NCBI RefSeq assembly: GCF_900099645.1
Contig: NZ_FMTL01000001.1
Location: 1,364,001 to 1,428,000, forward strand
DNA: 64,000 nt
Direction of reading: 5' to 3'
Origin: Pseudomonas peli
GTDB lineage: Bacteria; Pseudomonadota; Gammaproteobacteria; Pseudomonadales; Pseudomonadaceae
Shown: piece after piece, positions 46,158 to 56,473 of the stretch
Numbering within the stretch: position 1 is the stretch's first letter
Layout: each line of letters opens with the position of its first letter
Notes under the pieces: model-generated
What the model saw: only the letters and a program-made list of their open reading frames with translations
Database searches by the model: none
What the model was told of the DNA's origin: nothing
Translations under genes and position numbers: made by a program

Positions 46158-46952
46158 TTACTTAATCAGGCCATCCAGCGGCGACGAGGCGCTGGCATAG
46201 AGTTTTTTCGGCATGCGCCCAGCCAGGTAGGCCATGCGCCCGGCGATGATCGCGTGCTTCATCGCCTCGCCCATCAGAATCGGGTTCTGCGCATGGGCAA
46301 TCGCGCTGTTCATCAGCACCGCCTCGCAACCCAGCTCCATGGCGATGGTGGCATCGGACGCGGTGCCCACGCCGGCATCGACCAATACCGGAACGGTAGC
46401 CTCTTCCAGGATGATGCGCAGGTTGTACGGGTTGCAGATACCCAGCCCGGTGCCAATCAAGCCGGCCAGCGGCATCACCGCGATACAGCCCATGGCCGCC
46501 AGCTCGCGGGCGATGATCGGGTCATCGCTGGTGTACACCATCACGTCGAAACCGTCTTTAACCAGCACTTCGGCGGCTTTGAGGGTTTCGATCACATTGG
46601 GGAACAGGGTCTTCTGGTCCGCCAGCACTTCCAGCTTGACCAGCTTGTGGCCGTCGAGCAGCTCACGGGCCAGGCGGCAGGTACGCACCGCCTCGACGGC
46701 GTCATAGCAGCCGGCGGTGTTCGGCAGGATGGTGTACTTGTCCGGCGAGATCACATCCAGCAAGTTCGGCTCGCCCGGGTTCTGCCCGATATTGGTCCGG
46801 CGCACCGCCACGGTAACGATCTCGGCACCCGAAGCTTCGATGGCCAGGCGGGTTTCTTCGAGGTCCTTGTACTTGCCGGTACCGACCAGCAGACGCGACT
46901 GGTAGGTACGACCGGCCAGGGTAAAGGGCTTGTCGCTGGGCGCATGGCTCAT
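46158..46952 (-). CDS. thiG: Thiazole synthase ThiG
   Basis: Builds the thiazole phosphate moiety of thiamine from DXP, the ThiS thiocarboxylate and dehydroglycine. 264 aa, TIM barrel. Features: [33 protein letters not shown], the Schiff-base lysine region [35 protein letters not shown] and [20 protein letters not shown]. Located 57 bp after thiS and 10 bp before trmB, the standard order. Confidence 0.97.
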   Translation of the reverse strand: MSHAPSDKPFTLAGRTYQSRLLVGTGKYKDLEETRLAIEASGAEIVTVAVRRTNIGQNPGEPNLLDVISPDKYTILPNTAGCYDAVEAVRTCRLARELLDGHKLVKLEVLADQKTLFPNVIETLKAAEVLVKDGFDVMVYTSDDPIIARELAAMGCIAVMPLAGLIGTGLGICNPYNLRIILEEATVPVLVDAGVGTASDATIAMELGCEAVLMNSAIAHAQNPILMGEAMKHAIIAGRMAYLAGRMPKKLYASASSPLDGLIK

Positions 46953-47009
46953 GGGTAATCCTCGTGAAGGTGGGCGGCTGTCTGAACGCGATAAACCGAT
47001 GAGCGGGGA

Positions 47010-47210
47010 TCAACCACCGCCAATGGCGTGGACCACTTCAACCTGGTCACCCTCGCGCAAGGCGGTGGTGGCATGCTGGCTGCGCGGCACGATATCCAGA
47101 TTGAGTTCGACCGCCACGCGCCGTCCGGCAAGGTCCAAGCGCTCGATCAACCCGGAGACAGTTTCCCCGTCGGGCAATTCGAATGCTTCACCGTTTAACT
47201 GAATACGCAT
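47010..47210 (-). CDS. thiS: Sulfur carrier protein ThiS
   Basis: Ubiquitin-like carrier that donates sulfur as a C-terminal thiocarboxylate for thiazole formation. The 66-aa chain starts MRIQLNGEAFELPDGETVSGLIERL and ends with the required glycines (HAIGGG; one Gly beyond the usual GG). First gene of thiS-thiG-trmB. Confidence 0.95.
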   Translation of the reverse strand: MRIQLNGEAFELPDGETVSGLIERLDLAGRRVAVELNLDIVPRSQHATTALREGDQVEVVHAIGGG

Positions 47211-47312
47211 GACGGCTCGGTCACAACTGAGAAAAGGGCCGGCATTCTAGCCTGATCATGGGCGTTGACCAAGGCTGAAGGCTGCCACTCGTCCTGCTTT
47301 CTGACTTATGGG

Positions 47313-47699
47313 TCAGGCGCTACTGCGCGCACCCAGCTTCCAGGCCGCCAAACCCAGGCATAACCAGCCGGCGAGAAACGCCAGGCCACCGAAAGGCGTG
47401 ACCATGCCCAACGTACTGATACCGCTCAAAGTCAGTGCATACAGGCTACCGGAGAACAGCACGATGCCCAGGGCAAACAGCGCGCCCGCACAATTGACCA
47501 ACGGCGCCGGTCGCAGGATGGCCAGCAGGCCAACGCCGAACAGCGCCAGCGCGTGAATCAGTTGGTAGTGAGCACCGGTCTGGAATACCGCGAGATAGGC
47601 CGGTGTCAGCTGACTCTTCAGGCCATGCGCGGCAAAGGCACCCAAGGCGACACCGGTAAAACCGGCGCAGGCGGACAGCAATAACCACAGACGAGCCAT
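47313..47699 (-). CDS. DUF423 family inner-membrane protein (YgdD-like)
   Basis: Small integral membrane protein of unknown function with four hydrophobic helices in 128 aa. Diagnostic blocks: GVALGAFAAHGLK, FQTGAHYQLIHALALF, FSGSLYALTLSGISTLGMVTPFGGLAFLAGWL. GGAG lies 6 nt before the ATG. Divergent from mtgA with 67 bp between starts. Confidence 0.94.
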   Translation of the reverse strand: MARLWLLLSACAGFTGVALGAFAAHGLKSQLTPAYLAVFQTGAHYQLIHALALFGVGLLAILRPAPLVNCAGALFALGIVLFSGSLYALTLSGISTLGMVTPFGGLAFLAGWLCLGLAAWKLGARSSA

Positions 47700-47766
47700 G
47701 CATCACTCCAGCTATAAAGACAGGGCTGGCTATAATGGCCGGCAAATTCATCCCGGCCAAGCACGC

Positions 47767-48498
47767 ATGTTTCGATCCCTCTTCCGTCGACTGCTCAAAC
47801 TCCTGCTCTGGCTGAGCATCGGTTCTGTTCTGCTGGTGCTGTTATTCCGCTGGGTACCACCACCCGGCACCGCGCTGATGGTCGAGCGCAAGATTGAGTC
47901 CTGGATCGATGATCAACCCATCGATCTGCAACGCAGCTGGCGCCCCTGGAGCGAACTGCCGGATGACCTGAAGATGGCGGTGATCGCCGGCGAGGATCAG
48001 AAGTTCGCCGAACACTGGGGCTTCGATGTCGCGGCTATCCAGGCCGCTCTGGAACACAACCAGCAAGGCGGTTCTCTGCGCGGCGCCAGTACCCTCAGCC
48101 AGCAAGTGGCGAAGAACCTGTTTCTCTGGTCTGGGCGCAGTTGGCTGCGCAAAGGTATGGAAGTGTGGTTTACCGGCCTGATCGAACTGCTCTGGCCCAA
48201 GCAGCGGATTCTTGAGGTGTACCTCAACAGCGTCGAGTGGGGCGATGGCGTATTCGGTGCCGAAGCAGCCGCGAGGCATCATTTCAAGGTCGGCGCGCCC
48301 TACCTGTCACGCCAGCAGAGCAGCCTGCTGGCCGCCGTGCTACCCAACCCTCGCGAGTGGAGCGCCAGCCGCCCGAGTGCACACATCAGCCGCCGGGCCA
48401 ACTGGATTCGCCAGCAGATATGGCAACTGGGCGGCAGCCACTACCTCAACCGCCTCAAACCCAGCCGCCCCGATTGGTGGCCAGGCTGGATGCTGTAA
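47767..48498 (+). CDS. mtgA: Monofunctional biosynthetic peptidoglycan glycosyltransferase MtgA
   Basis: Polymerises lipid II into glycan strands (GT51). The 243-aa protein has one N-terminal membrane anchor (LLKLLLWLSIGSVLLVLLFRWV). The catalytic motifs EDQKFAEHWGFD, RGASTLSQQVAKNLF and ILEVYLNSVEWGDGVFG follow, with the essential Glu in the first. The start at 47767 is the MFRSLFRR methionine; more distal starts would overlap the divergent DUF423 gene. Confidence 0.96.
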   Translation: MFRSLFRRLLKLLLWLSIGSVLLVLLFRWVPPPGTALMVERKIESWIDDQPIDLQRSWRPWSELPDDLKMAVIAGEDQKFAEHWGFDVAAIQAALEHNQQGGSLRGASTLSQQVAKNLFLWSGRSWLRKGMEVWFTGLIELLWPKQRILEVYLNSVEWGDGVFGAEAAARHHFKVGAPYLSRQQSSLLAAVLPNPREWSASRPSAHISRRANWIRQQIWQLGGSHYLNRLKPSRPDWWPGWML

Positions 48499-48523
48499 CC
48501 GCCGGCACTTTGCTGCAGACAAC

Positions 48524-48552
48524 AAAAAGCCGCACCTGAGTGCGGCTTTTTT
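48524..48552. terminator. Bidirectional terminator between mtgA and rpoH
   Basis: AAAAAGCCGCAC (48524-48535), loop CTGA, GTGCGGCTTTTTT (48540-48552). Serves both convergent genes. Confidence 0.94.
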
Positions 48553-48563
48553 ACGCCTGGCGC

Positions 48564-49418
<855 letters not shown>

Positions 49419-49443
49419 TTGAATCCTCCGACTTACGAATCGT

Positions 49444-49464
49444 GGAGCAGTCTAGCACTGCTCC
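49444..49464 (-). promoter_or_regulatory. Hairpin in the rpoH leader
   Basis: GGAGCAGT (49444-49451) and ACTGCTCC (49457-49464) form a perfect 8-bp stem with a 5-nt loop, about 26 nt before the rpoH start. No T-run follows on the minus strand, so it is not an ftsX terminator of the usual type. It could shape translation of rpoH mRNA; untested. Confidence 0.6.
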
Positions 49465-49530
49465 TTGGGACTTTATACCGAGGTACAAGTTCCCTTACAC
49501 ATAGTCAATATCAAGCAAAACAATAACTTA

Positions 49531-50550
49531 CTATCTAGGAGCCAGCTCGCTCAAGTGCCTTGCGACCGCCAGCCAGGCGCCAATATAGCCCAACAGGACC
49601 GCGCCGAGCAGCAGGGATAGACCATCGGCTATCGGCACGCCCGCCAGTGCGAAGTCGCTGCCGTACAAACCGGCCAAGCGCACCACAGCGTCGTTCAGCC
49701 AGCCAAGGCCATAGGCCAGCAGCAGCCAGGCCAGCAGCCCAGCGCCTAAACCGTACAGTGTGCCCATATACAGGAAGGGTCGACGCACATAGCTGTCGGT
49801 ACCGCCAACCAGCTTGATCACCTCGATCTCGGTGCGGCGGTTCTCGATGTGCAGGCGAATGGTGTTACCGATCACCAGCAGCAGCGCCATCACCAGCAGT
49901 AAGGTCAGGCCAAAGACGAAGCGCTCACCCAGCTTGAGCATGGCGCTCAGGCGTTCGACCCAGAGCAGGTCCAGCTGCGCCTGCTGCACCCGTGGTAGTT
50001 CGGCCAACCGCAGCCTTAGGGCCTCCAGAGCAACCTTATCGACCTGCTGCGGTGTCACCACAATCACCCCAGGCAACGGGTTATCCGGCAGTTCCTTCAG
50101 CGCTTCACCCAGCCCGGATTGCTGCTGGAACTCGCTCAAAGCCTGTTCGCGGCTGATCCACTCGGCCTCTTCCACATCGTCCATCGCGGCGATCTGCTCA
50201 CGCAGTGCCTGACCTTGGGCGTCCGTGGCATCGATCTGCATAAACAGGGAAATCTGCGCCGCACGCTGCCAGGACACCCCCAGGCGCTCAACGTTATCCA
50301 GCAGCAAGGCCAAGCCCATCGGCAGACTGAGGGCCACGGCCATCACCAGGCAGGTAAAGAAGCTGCCAATCGGCTGTTTAGCCAGACGGCGCAGGCTGTC
50401 GACCAGGCTGGCGCGGTGGTTTTCCAGCCAGGCGTGCAGTTGGTGGGTAAAGCTTGGGCCATCGTCGCCCGGTGTTGGCGACTCGGATTTCTTCGGTGCA
50501 GCACCGACGCGCTGCGCGGGCTGCGGAGGCGGCATGCGGGTGGCGCTCAT
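49531..50550 (-). CDS. ftsX: Cell division protein FtsX
   Basis: Permease-like partner of FtsE that regulates septal peptidoglycan hydrolases. The 339-aa protein has a charged N-terminal extension of about 50 residues and a first membrane helix (SFFTCLVMAVALSLPMGLALLL). A periplasmic domain (QISLFMQIDATDAQG...) is followed by three more helices with the FtsX core RTEIEVIKLVGGTDSYVRRPFLYMG. It overlaps ftsE by 4 bp. Confidence 0.97.
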   Translation of the reverse strand: MSATRMPPPQPAQRVGAAPKKSESPTPGDDGPSFTHQLHAWLENHRASLVDSLRRLAKQPIGSFFTCLVMAVALSLPMGLALLLDNVERLGVSWQRAAQISLFMQIDATDAQGQALREQIAAMDDVEEAEWISREQALSEFQQQSGLGEALKELPDNPLPGVIVVTPQQVDKVALEALRLRLAELPRVQQAQLDLLWVERLSAMLKLGERFVFGLTLLLVMALLLVIGNTIRLHIENRRTEIEVIKLVGGTDSYVRRPFLYMGTLYGLGAGLLAWLLLAYGLGWLNDAVVRLAGLYGSDFALAGVPIADGLSLLLGAVLLGYIGAWLAVARHLSELAPR

Positions 50551-51215
50551 GCGGCCTCCCCATCGCCGATCAGGCGGCCGCGCTGCAGGGTTAACATACG
50601 GTGGCGCATGCGCGCGATCAGGGCCAGGTCGTGACTGGCGATCAGCACGGTAGTGCCCAAGCGGTTAATGTCCTCGAACACGCCCATGATCTCGGCGGCC
50701 AGGCGCGGATCGAGGTTACCGGTGGGCTCATCCGCCAGCAGCAGGGCCGGCCGATGCACGATGGCGCGGGCAATGCCGACGCGCTGCTGTTGACCGGTGG
50801 ACAGGTCGCCAGGCGATTGCTCGGCCTTGTCGGCCAGGGAAACCCGCTCCAGCGCAGTACGCACGCGGGTGCCGATCTCATCCTTGGACAGACCAAGAAT
50901 CTGCAGCGGCAGCGCTACGTTGTCGAACACACTGCGATCGAACAGCAGCTGATGGTTCTGGAACACCACACCGATCTGCCGACGCAGGAACGGAATTTGT
51001 GCATTGGTGATATGCGACAAATCCTGCCCGGCCAGCAGCAATTTGCCGCTGCTCGGCCGCTCCATCGCCAGCAGCAAGCGCAGCAAAGTGCTCTTGCCTG
51101 CACCGGAGTGACCGGTGACGAACAGGAACTCGCCGCGGCGCACATGAAAGCTCAGTTCATGCAGCCCGATGTGGCCGTTGGCATAGCGTTTACCGACCTG
51201 TTCGAACTTGATCAT
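50547..51215 (-). CDS. ftsE: Cell division ATP-binding protein FtsE
   Basis: ABC ATPase that powers FtsX signalling at the septum. 222 aa from [11 protein letters not shown], the start at 51215 lying 1 bp after the ftsY stop. Walker [10 protein letters not shown], the Q-loop in [12 protein letters not shown], signature [14 protein letters not shown], Walker [13 protein letters not shown] and the switch His in IASHDLALI are all intact. Confidence 0.98.
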   Translation of the reverse strand: MIKFEQVGKRYANGHIGLHELSFHVRRGEFLFVTGHSGAGKSTLLRLLLAMERPSSGKLLLAGQDLSHITNAQIPFLRRQIGVVFQNHQLLFDRSVFDNVALPLQILGLSKDEIGTRVRTALERVSLADKAEQSPGDLSTGQQQRVGIARAIVHRPALLLADEPTGNLDPRLAAEIMGVFEDINRLGTTVLIASHDLALIARMRHRMLTLQRGRLIGDGEAA

Positions 51216-51216
51216 C

Positions 51217-52647
51217 CTATTTCTCCGCGAACAGCGCCTGAACAAAGGCTTCAGCCTCGAAGGTGCGCAGGTCATCAATACCCTCACCCACCCCGATATA
51301 ACGAATCGGCAAAGCAAACTGCTTGGCCAGGGCAAAGATCACCCCACCCTTGGCGGTGCCGTCCAGCTTGGTCAGCGCCAGGCCGGTCAGGTTGACCGTC
51401 TGGTTGAACTGCTTGGCCTGATTGATCGCGTTCTGTCCGGTACCAGCATCCAACACCAGCAGCACTTCGTGTGGTGCGGTGTCATCGAGCTTACCAATCA
51501 CCCGACGGACCTTCTTCAACTCTTCCATCAGGTTGTCTTTGGTGTGTAGACGCCCGGCGGTGTCAGCGATCAGCACGTCCATGCCGCGCGACTTGGCGGC
51601 CTGCACGGCATCGAAGATCACCGAAGCGGAGTCGGCCCCGGTGTGCTGGGCGATCACTGCAATCTGGTTGCGCTCGCCCCACACCTGCAGCTGCTCAACG
51701 GCAGCGGCGCGGAAGGTGTCACCGGCGGCGAGCATGACTTTCTTGCCATCCTGCTGGAGCTTCTTCGCCAGCTTACCGATCGTGGTGGTCTTGCCAGCGC
51801 CGTTTACGCCGACCACCAGAATCACATAGGGCTGTTTGCTGCTATCGATTTTCAGCGGTTGCTCAACCGGCTTGAGCAACGCCACCAATTCATCCTGCAG
51901 CGCCTTGTATAGGGCACCGCTGTCAGCCAGTTCCTTGCGCGCGACGCGTTTGGTCAGGTTACCGATGATCGCCGTGGTGGCTTCAACGCCCACATCCGCC
52001 GTCAGCAGGCGGGTTTCCAGGTCTTCGAGCAGGTCATCATCGATGACCTTCTTGCCCAGAAACAGGCTGGCCATGCCCTCGCCAAGGCTGGCGCTGGTTT
52101 TCGACAGGCCCTGCTTGAGGCGCTCAAGGAAACCGGTACGGCTCTCCTCAACGCTTTTAGCCGGCGCTGCGACAGGTTCTACGACAGCAGGTGCGGCCAC
52201 CGGTGGCTCGATGACCGGCTCAACCATCACCGGCACCTCAACGTGCGCATGCAGGACTTCGCTGCCCGCGTTGATCCGAAAACGCGAGGGACGTGGCGGT
52301 GGTTTTAAGCCGCGGGTGTCAGCTAGTGCAGGAACGGCGGCAGCCGCCTGCTCAACGGAAGCAGCTGGAGCAAGCAGAGGCTCGGACGTACTAACCGGCG
52401 ACTCAACTGGCGCAGCCACTTCGCTGATCGGCGCAGCAGGCACAGGAGCAGTTTCAGTGACCTCAGCCGCAACGACAGCCGGAGTAGCAGGCTGCTCGTT
52501 CACCGAAGCTGATGACGGCTCGGGCGTCACCGGCGCTTGCGGCTTTTTGCGCAGCCAGCCGAACAAGTCTTTCTTCTCTGCAGGTTTGTCGGCAGAGGGC
52601 GGCGTAGAGGGCGCGGGCGTGTTCTTGTCGTCGTTGGAACCAAACAT
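51217..52647 (-). CDS. ftsY: Signal recognition particle receptor FtsY
   Basis: Membrane-associated SRP receptor GTPase for co-translational insertion. 476 aa. The first about 170 residues are an acidic, Ala/Pro/Glu/Val-rich A domain. The NG domain then has GVNGAGKTTTIGKLA (G1), DTFRAAAVEQL, IADTAGRLHTKDNLMEEL (G3) and TKLDGTAKGGVIFAL (G4). First gene of ftsY-ftsE-ftsX, divergent from the M16 protease gene with about 200 bp between starts. Confidence 0.98.
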   Translation of the reverse strand: MFGSNDDKNTPAPSTPPSADKPAEKKDLFGWLRKKPQAPVTPEPSSASVNEQPATPAVVAAEVTETAPVPAAPISEVAAPVESPVSTSEPLLAPAASVEQAAAAVPALADTRGLKPPPRPSRFRINAGSEVLHAHVEVPVMVEPVIEPPVAAPAVVEPVAAPAKSVEESRTGFLERLKQGLSKTSASLGEGMASLFLGKKVIDDDLLEDLETRLLTADVGVEATTAIIGNLTKRVARKELADSGALYKALQDELVALLKPVEQPLKIDSSKQPYVILVVGVNGAGKTTTIGKLAKKLQQDGKKVMLAAGDTFRAAAVEQLQVWGERNQIAVIAQHTGADSASVIFDAVQAAKSRGMDVLIADTAGRLHTKDNLMEELKKVRRVIGKLDDTAPHEVLLVLDAGTGQNAINQAKQFNQTVNLTGLALTKLDGTAKGGVIFALAKQFALPIRYIGVGEGIDDLRTFEAEAFVQALFAEK

Positions 52648-52851
52648 GGAGGACGGCTATCTCAAAGGTGCGACGCGCAGACCATGGCCTCTGAAACCAC
52701 TGCTCACGCGGCATTAAAAGCTGAAGAGTGCACGCGGAAACAATCAGAAGCCTTAGCAGGCGTGGTCGCCAGTAAAACGGATGCGTATCCTAGCATCTCC
52801 GCGCCCGCCGACGCTAAGAACAAGCGGGCCCGTCCGACAGGTCGATAACCC

Positions 52852-54207
52852 ATGCATATGATTGCCCAACGCACTGCAGCACTGCTGCTCGGCGTGCTCT
52901 GCACACCCCTGCTGGCCTTCGCCACAGAAATCCAGCCGACCCACGAATTCAGCCTGGACAATGGCCTCAAGGTCATCGTGCGCGAAGACCATCGCGCGCC
53001 GGTGGTGGTCTCCCAGCTCTGGTACAAGGTCGGTTCCAGCTACGAGACGCCCGGCCAGACAGGCCTGTCCCACGCCCTCGAACATATGATGTTCAAGGGC
53101 AGCCGCAAGCTCGGCCCCGGCGAAGCCTCGCGCATCCTGCGTGAACTGGGCGCCGAGGAAAACGCTTTCACCAGCGACGATTACACCGCCTATTACCAGG
53201 TGCTGGCCCGCGACCGCTTGGCCGTCGCCCTGGAGCTGGAAGCCGACCGCCTGGCCAGCCTCAAGCTGCCAGCCGATGAGTTCGCCAAGGAAATCGAGGT
53301 GATCAAGGAAGAGCGCCGCCTGCGCACCGATGACAAACCGTCGAGCCTGGCCTACGAACGCTTCAAGGCCATGGCCTACCCCGCCAGCGGTTACCACACA
53401 CCCACCATCGGCTGGATGGCCGACCTTGAGCGCATGACCGTCGAGGAGCTGCGCGCCTGGTACGAAGCCTGGTACGCGCCGAACAACGCCACCCTGGTGG
53501 TGGTCGGTGACGTCAGCGTCGCCGAGGTGAAGATCCTCGCCGAGCGCTACTTCGGCGCCATTCCCAAGCGCACTGTGCCCACCGCCAAAGCCCCGCGTGA
53601 GCTGGCCGCACCGGGCGAGCGCCGTATCACCCTGCACCTGAAAACCCAGCTGCCGAGCCTGATGATGGGCTTTAACGTGCCAGGCCTGGCCACCGCTGAA
53701 CAACCGCGCCAGGTGCATGCCCTGCGTCTGGCTGCCGCCCTGCTAGACGGCGGCTACAGCGCCCGCCTGCCGACCCGCCTGGAGCGCGGCGAGGAACTGG
53801 TATCCGGCGCATCTGCCTGGTACGACGGCTTCTCCCGTGGCGACAGCCTGTTCATCCTTTCCGCCACGCCCAACGTGCAGACCGGAAAAAACCTGGAGCA
53901 GGTCGAAGCCGGCCTGTGGCGTGAGCTGGAAGATTTGAAAAACACCCCGCCAAGCGCCGAAGAGCTGGCCCGCGTGCGCGCACAAGTGATCGCCGGCCTG
54001 GTCTACGAGCGTGACTCGATCACCAGCCAGGCTACCGCCATCGGTCAGCTGGAAACCGTCGGCCTGTCATGGAAGCTGATCGACCAGGAACTGGCCGAAC
54101 TGGAGGCCGTGACCCCGGCCGATATCCAGCAGGCCGCCAGCACCTTCTTTACCCGCGACCGACTGAGCGTCGCCCATGTTCTGCCTGAGGAGAAGCGCAA
54201 TGAGTGA
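52852..54207 (+). CDS. M16 family zinc metallopeptidase, catalytic partner
   Basis: Periplasmic peptidase of the pitrilysin/processing-peptidase type. Signal peptide ends near LLAFA (residue 24). The inverted zinc motif HALEH (HxxEH) is at about residues 74-78, with the distal Glu in VIKEERRLRTDDKPSSLAYE; both lobes are present in 451 aa. It overlaps the next gene by 8 bp, which encodes the non-catalytic partner, so the two probably form a heterodimer. Confidence 0.94.
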   Translation: MHMIAQRTAALLLGVLCTPLLAFATEIQPTHEFSLDNGLKVIVREDHRAPVVVSQLWYKVGSSYETPGQTGLSHALEHMMFKGSRKLGPGEASRILRELGAEENAFTSDDYTAYYQVLARDRLAVALELEADRLASLKLPADEFAKEIEVIKEERRLRTDDKPSSLAYERFKAMAYPASGYHTPTIGWMADLERMTVEELRAWYEAWYAPNNATLVVVGDVSVAEVKILAERYFGAIPKRTVPTAKAPRELAAPGERRITLHLKTQLPSLMMGFNVPGLATAEQPRQVHALRLAAALLDGGYSARLPTRLERGEELVSGASAWYDGFSRGDSLFILSATPNVQTGKNLEQVEAGLWRELEDLKNTPPSAEELARVRAQVIAGLVYERDSITSQATAIGQLETVGLSWKLIDQELAELEAVTPADIQQAASTFFTRDRLSVAHVLPEEKRNE

Positions 54208-55681
54208 GCGCAATGGCCTGCGCTACGGCCTGCTCGGCCTGGCGCTACTGATATTGATGGCGCTGCTGGCCCTGGTGATCAACCGCCCGGATAGCAGCCC
54301 AACCGCGGCACCGGCCGCCGAATCGACCCACATCGAATCCCTGGCCGCCCTCGGCGATCAGCCGCCCAGCCGCCGCGATCTGGACATCCAGACCTGGCAG
54401 ACCGCTGAAGGCGCCAAGGTGCTGTTCGTCGAAGCCCGCGAGCTGCCGATGTTCGACCTGCAACTGACCTTTGCCGCCGGCAGCAGCCATGATGATGGCG
54501 TACAGGGCCTGGCCATGCTGACCAACGCCATGCTCAATGAAGGCGTACCGGGCAAGGATGTCGGCGCAATCGCCGCAGGTTTCGAAGATCTCGGCGCCAA
54601 CTTCGGTAACGGCGCATTCCGCGACATGGCCATCGCCAGCCTGCGCAGCCTCAGTGCTGCGGACAAGCGCGAGCCGGCCATGCAACTGTTCAATCAAGTG
54701 CTCGGCCAGCCGACCTTTCCGGAAGACGCCCTGGCGCGGATCAAGAACCAGCTGCTGGCCGGCTTCGAATACCAGAAGCAGAACCCCGGCAAGCTGGCCA
54801 GCCTGGCGCTATTCGAGCGCCTGTACGGCACGCATCCTTACGCGCACTCCAGCGACGGCAATGCCGAGTCGATACCGACCATCAGCCGTGAACAGTTGCA
54901 GGCCTTCCATTCCAAGGCCTACACCGCCAATAACGCGATTATCGCGCTGGTCGGCGACCTTTCGCGCAGCGACGCCGAAGCGCTGGCCAGCCAGGTATCC
55001 GCTGCCCTGCCGAAAGGTCCGGCGCTACCACGTATCGCCCAGCCGGAAGAGCCCAAGCCGTGCCTGCAACATATCGAGTTCCCTTCGAACCAGACCCACC
55101 TGATGATTGCCCAGCTCGGCATCGACCGCCGTGACCCGGACTACGCCGCGCTCTACCTGGGCAACCAAGTATTCGGCGGCGGTGGCTTCGGCACCCGTTT
55201 GATGACAGAAGTACGCGAGAAGCGCGGCCTGACCTATGGCGTCTACTCCGGTTTCAGCGCCATGCAGGCGCGCGGCCCCTTTATGATCAACCTGCAGACC
55301 CGCGCCGAACTCAGCGATGGCACCCTGCAACTGGTCAAAAGCATGCTGGCCGACTTCATCAACAACGGCCCGACTGCAGAAGAGCTGAACAACGCCAAAC
55401 GCGAACTGGCCGGCAGCTTCCCGCTGTCCACCGCGAGCAACGCGGCGATCGTCGGCCAGCTCGGCTCCATGGGTTTCTATGACCTGCCGCTGAGCTACCT
55501 GGAAGACTTTATGCGCGACGTCGACGCGCTGAGTGTCGAGCAGGTTAAAGCTGCCATGGCCAAGCACCTCAACCCGGACGCCCTGGTGATCGTCACCGCC
55601 GGCCCAAGCGTGGCGCAGAAAGAACTGCCACCGCCCACCGACAACCCTGCCGAGCAACCCACTGGCGTCCCGGAGCACTGA
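54200..55681 (+). CDS. M16 family peptidase homologue lacking the zinc motif
   Basis: The 493-aa protein has an N-terminal hydrophobic anchor (YGLLGLALLILMALLALVI) and the M16 fold, but the HxxEH site is replaced by GLAMLTNAMLNEG, so it should be inactive. It keeps the C-lobe R/Y pair (GGFGTRLMTEVREKRGLTYGVYS) used for substrate binding. The start at 54200 is preceded by GAGGAGAA. It shares its last base with the rsmD ATG. Confidence 0.93.
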   Translation: MSERNGLRYGLLGLALLILMALLALVINRPDSSPTAAPAAESTHIESLAALGDQPPSRRDLDIQTWQTAEGAKVLFVEARELPMFDLQLTFAAGSSHDDGVQGLAMLTNAMLNEGVPGKDVGAIAAGFEDLGANFGNGAFRDMAIASLRSLSAADKREPAMQLFNQVLGQPTFPEDALARIKNQLLAGFEYQKQNPGKLASLALFERLYGTHPYAHSSDGNAESIPTISREQLQAFHSKAYTANNAIIALVGDLSRSDAEALASQVSAALPKGPALPRIAQPEEPKPCLQHIEFPSNQTHLMIAQLGIDRRDPDYAALYLGNQVFGGGGFGTRLMTEVREKRGLTYGVYSGFSAMQARGPFMINLQTRAELSDGTLQLVKSMLADFINNGPTAEELNNAKRELAGSFPLSTASNAAIVGQLGSMGFYDLPLSYLEDFMRDVDALSVEQVKAAMAKHLNPDALVIVTAGPSVAQKELPPPTDNPAEQPTGVPEH

Positions 55682-56286
55682 TGAGCAAGCGACCCAAACC
55701 GCCGAAAGCCAACCCCGCCCACAGCGGCGATGGCCAGCTGCGGATCATCGGCGGGCAGTGGCGCTCGCGCCAGTTCAACTTCCCCATGGCGGCTGGCCTG
55801 CGACCGACACCAAACCGCGTGCGCGAAACCCTGTTCAACTGGCTGGCGCCCTATGTCGAGGGCGCCAAGGTGCTCGACCTGTTCGCTGGCAGCGGCGCGC
55901 TGTTTCTCGAAGCGCTGTCGCGCGGCGCGGGCAGCGCCCTGGCCCTGGACCTCAATCCGGCGGCCATCGCCAGCCTGCGCGGCCACCTGCAAACACTGAA
56001 CTGCGACAACGGCCAGCTGCAGCAGACTGACGCCCTGCTCTACCTGCAGAACGCGGCGGCGACGCCGTTCGATCTGGTGTTTCTCGACCCTCCGTTCAAC
56101 CAGAACCTGCTGCTCCCCGCCTGCACCCTGCTCGAGCAGAACGGCTGGCTGGCGGCTGACGCCTGGGTCTACACCGAAAGCGAGAACCCGCCCTCCAGCC
56201 TCGGCATGCCTGGCAACTGGCGCCTGCACCGCGAGCAGAAGGCGGGGCAGGTGTATTACGCGTTGTGGCAGCGTACAGCCGCGTAG
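55681..56286 (+). CDS. rsmD: 16S rRNA m2G966 methyltransferase RsmD
   Basis: SAM-dependent methylation of G966 in 16S rRNA. The 201-aa protein shows RIIGGQWRSRQFNFP, GLRPTPNRVRETLFNWL, the SAM loop VLDLFAGSGALFLEALSRGA and the catalytic FLDPPFN motif. It follows the M16 pair with a one-base overlap. In PAO1 coaD lies a few genes further; here the hydrolase and pel genes follow instead. Confidence 0.96.
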   Translation: MSKRPKPPKANPAHSGDGQLRIIGGQWRSRQFNFPMAAGLRPTPNRVRETLFNWLAPYVEGAKVLDLFAGSGALFLEALSRGAGSALALDLNPAAIASLRGHLQTLNCDNGQLQQTDALLYLQNAAATPFDLVFLDPPFNQNLLLPACTLLEQNGWLAADAWVYTESENPPSSLGMPGNWRLHREQKAGQVYYALWQRTAA

Positions 56287-56295
56287 GGCTTTTGC

Positions 56296-56382
56296 AGGGT
56301 GGGTGGGCCGGAGCAGATCAGCAGGGTTTAATCCCCAGCGGGATGTGGCACAACCCACCAGGAAGCAGAACAAGCCCACCCT
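56296..56382. repeat. Imperfect long inverted repeat (REP-like) in the rsmD-hydrolase gap
   Basis: AGGGTGGG (56296-56303) pairs with CCCACCCT (56375-56382), with an inner hairpin around ATCCCCAGCGGGAT. The GGGTGGG/CCCACCC theme is common in dispersed intergenic repeats of pseudomonads; here only one copy is seen in the window. Confidence 0.45.
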
Positions 56383-56473
56383 AAGTCAGGTTCTGTTATT
56401 CGCCCCAGTCATAGCGCTTCCGTTTCACCGCCCAAGGCCCTAGCCTGGGCGCTTTCCCTAGCGATACCAGTCC

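Noticed and set aside
54200..55681. The second M16 gene as a pseudogene
   Set aside because: Full length, good SD and retained R/Y pair fit the usual inactive partner.
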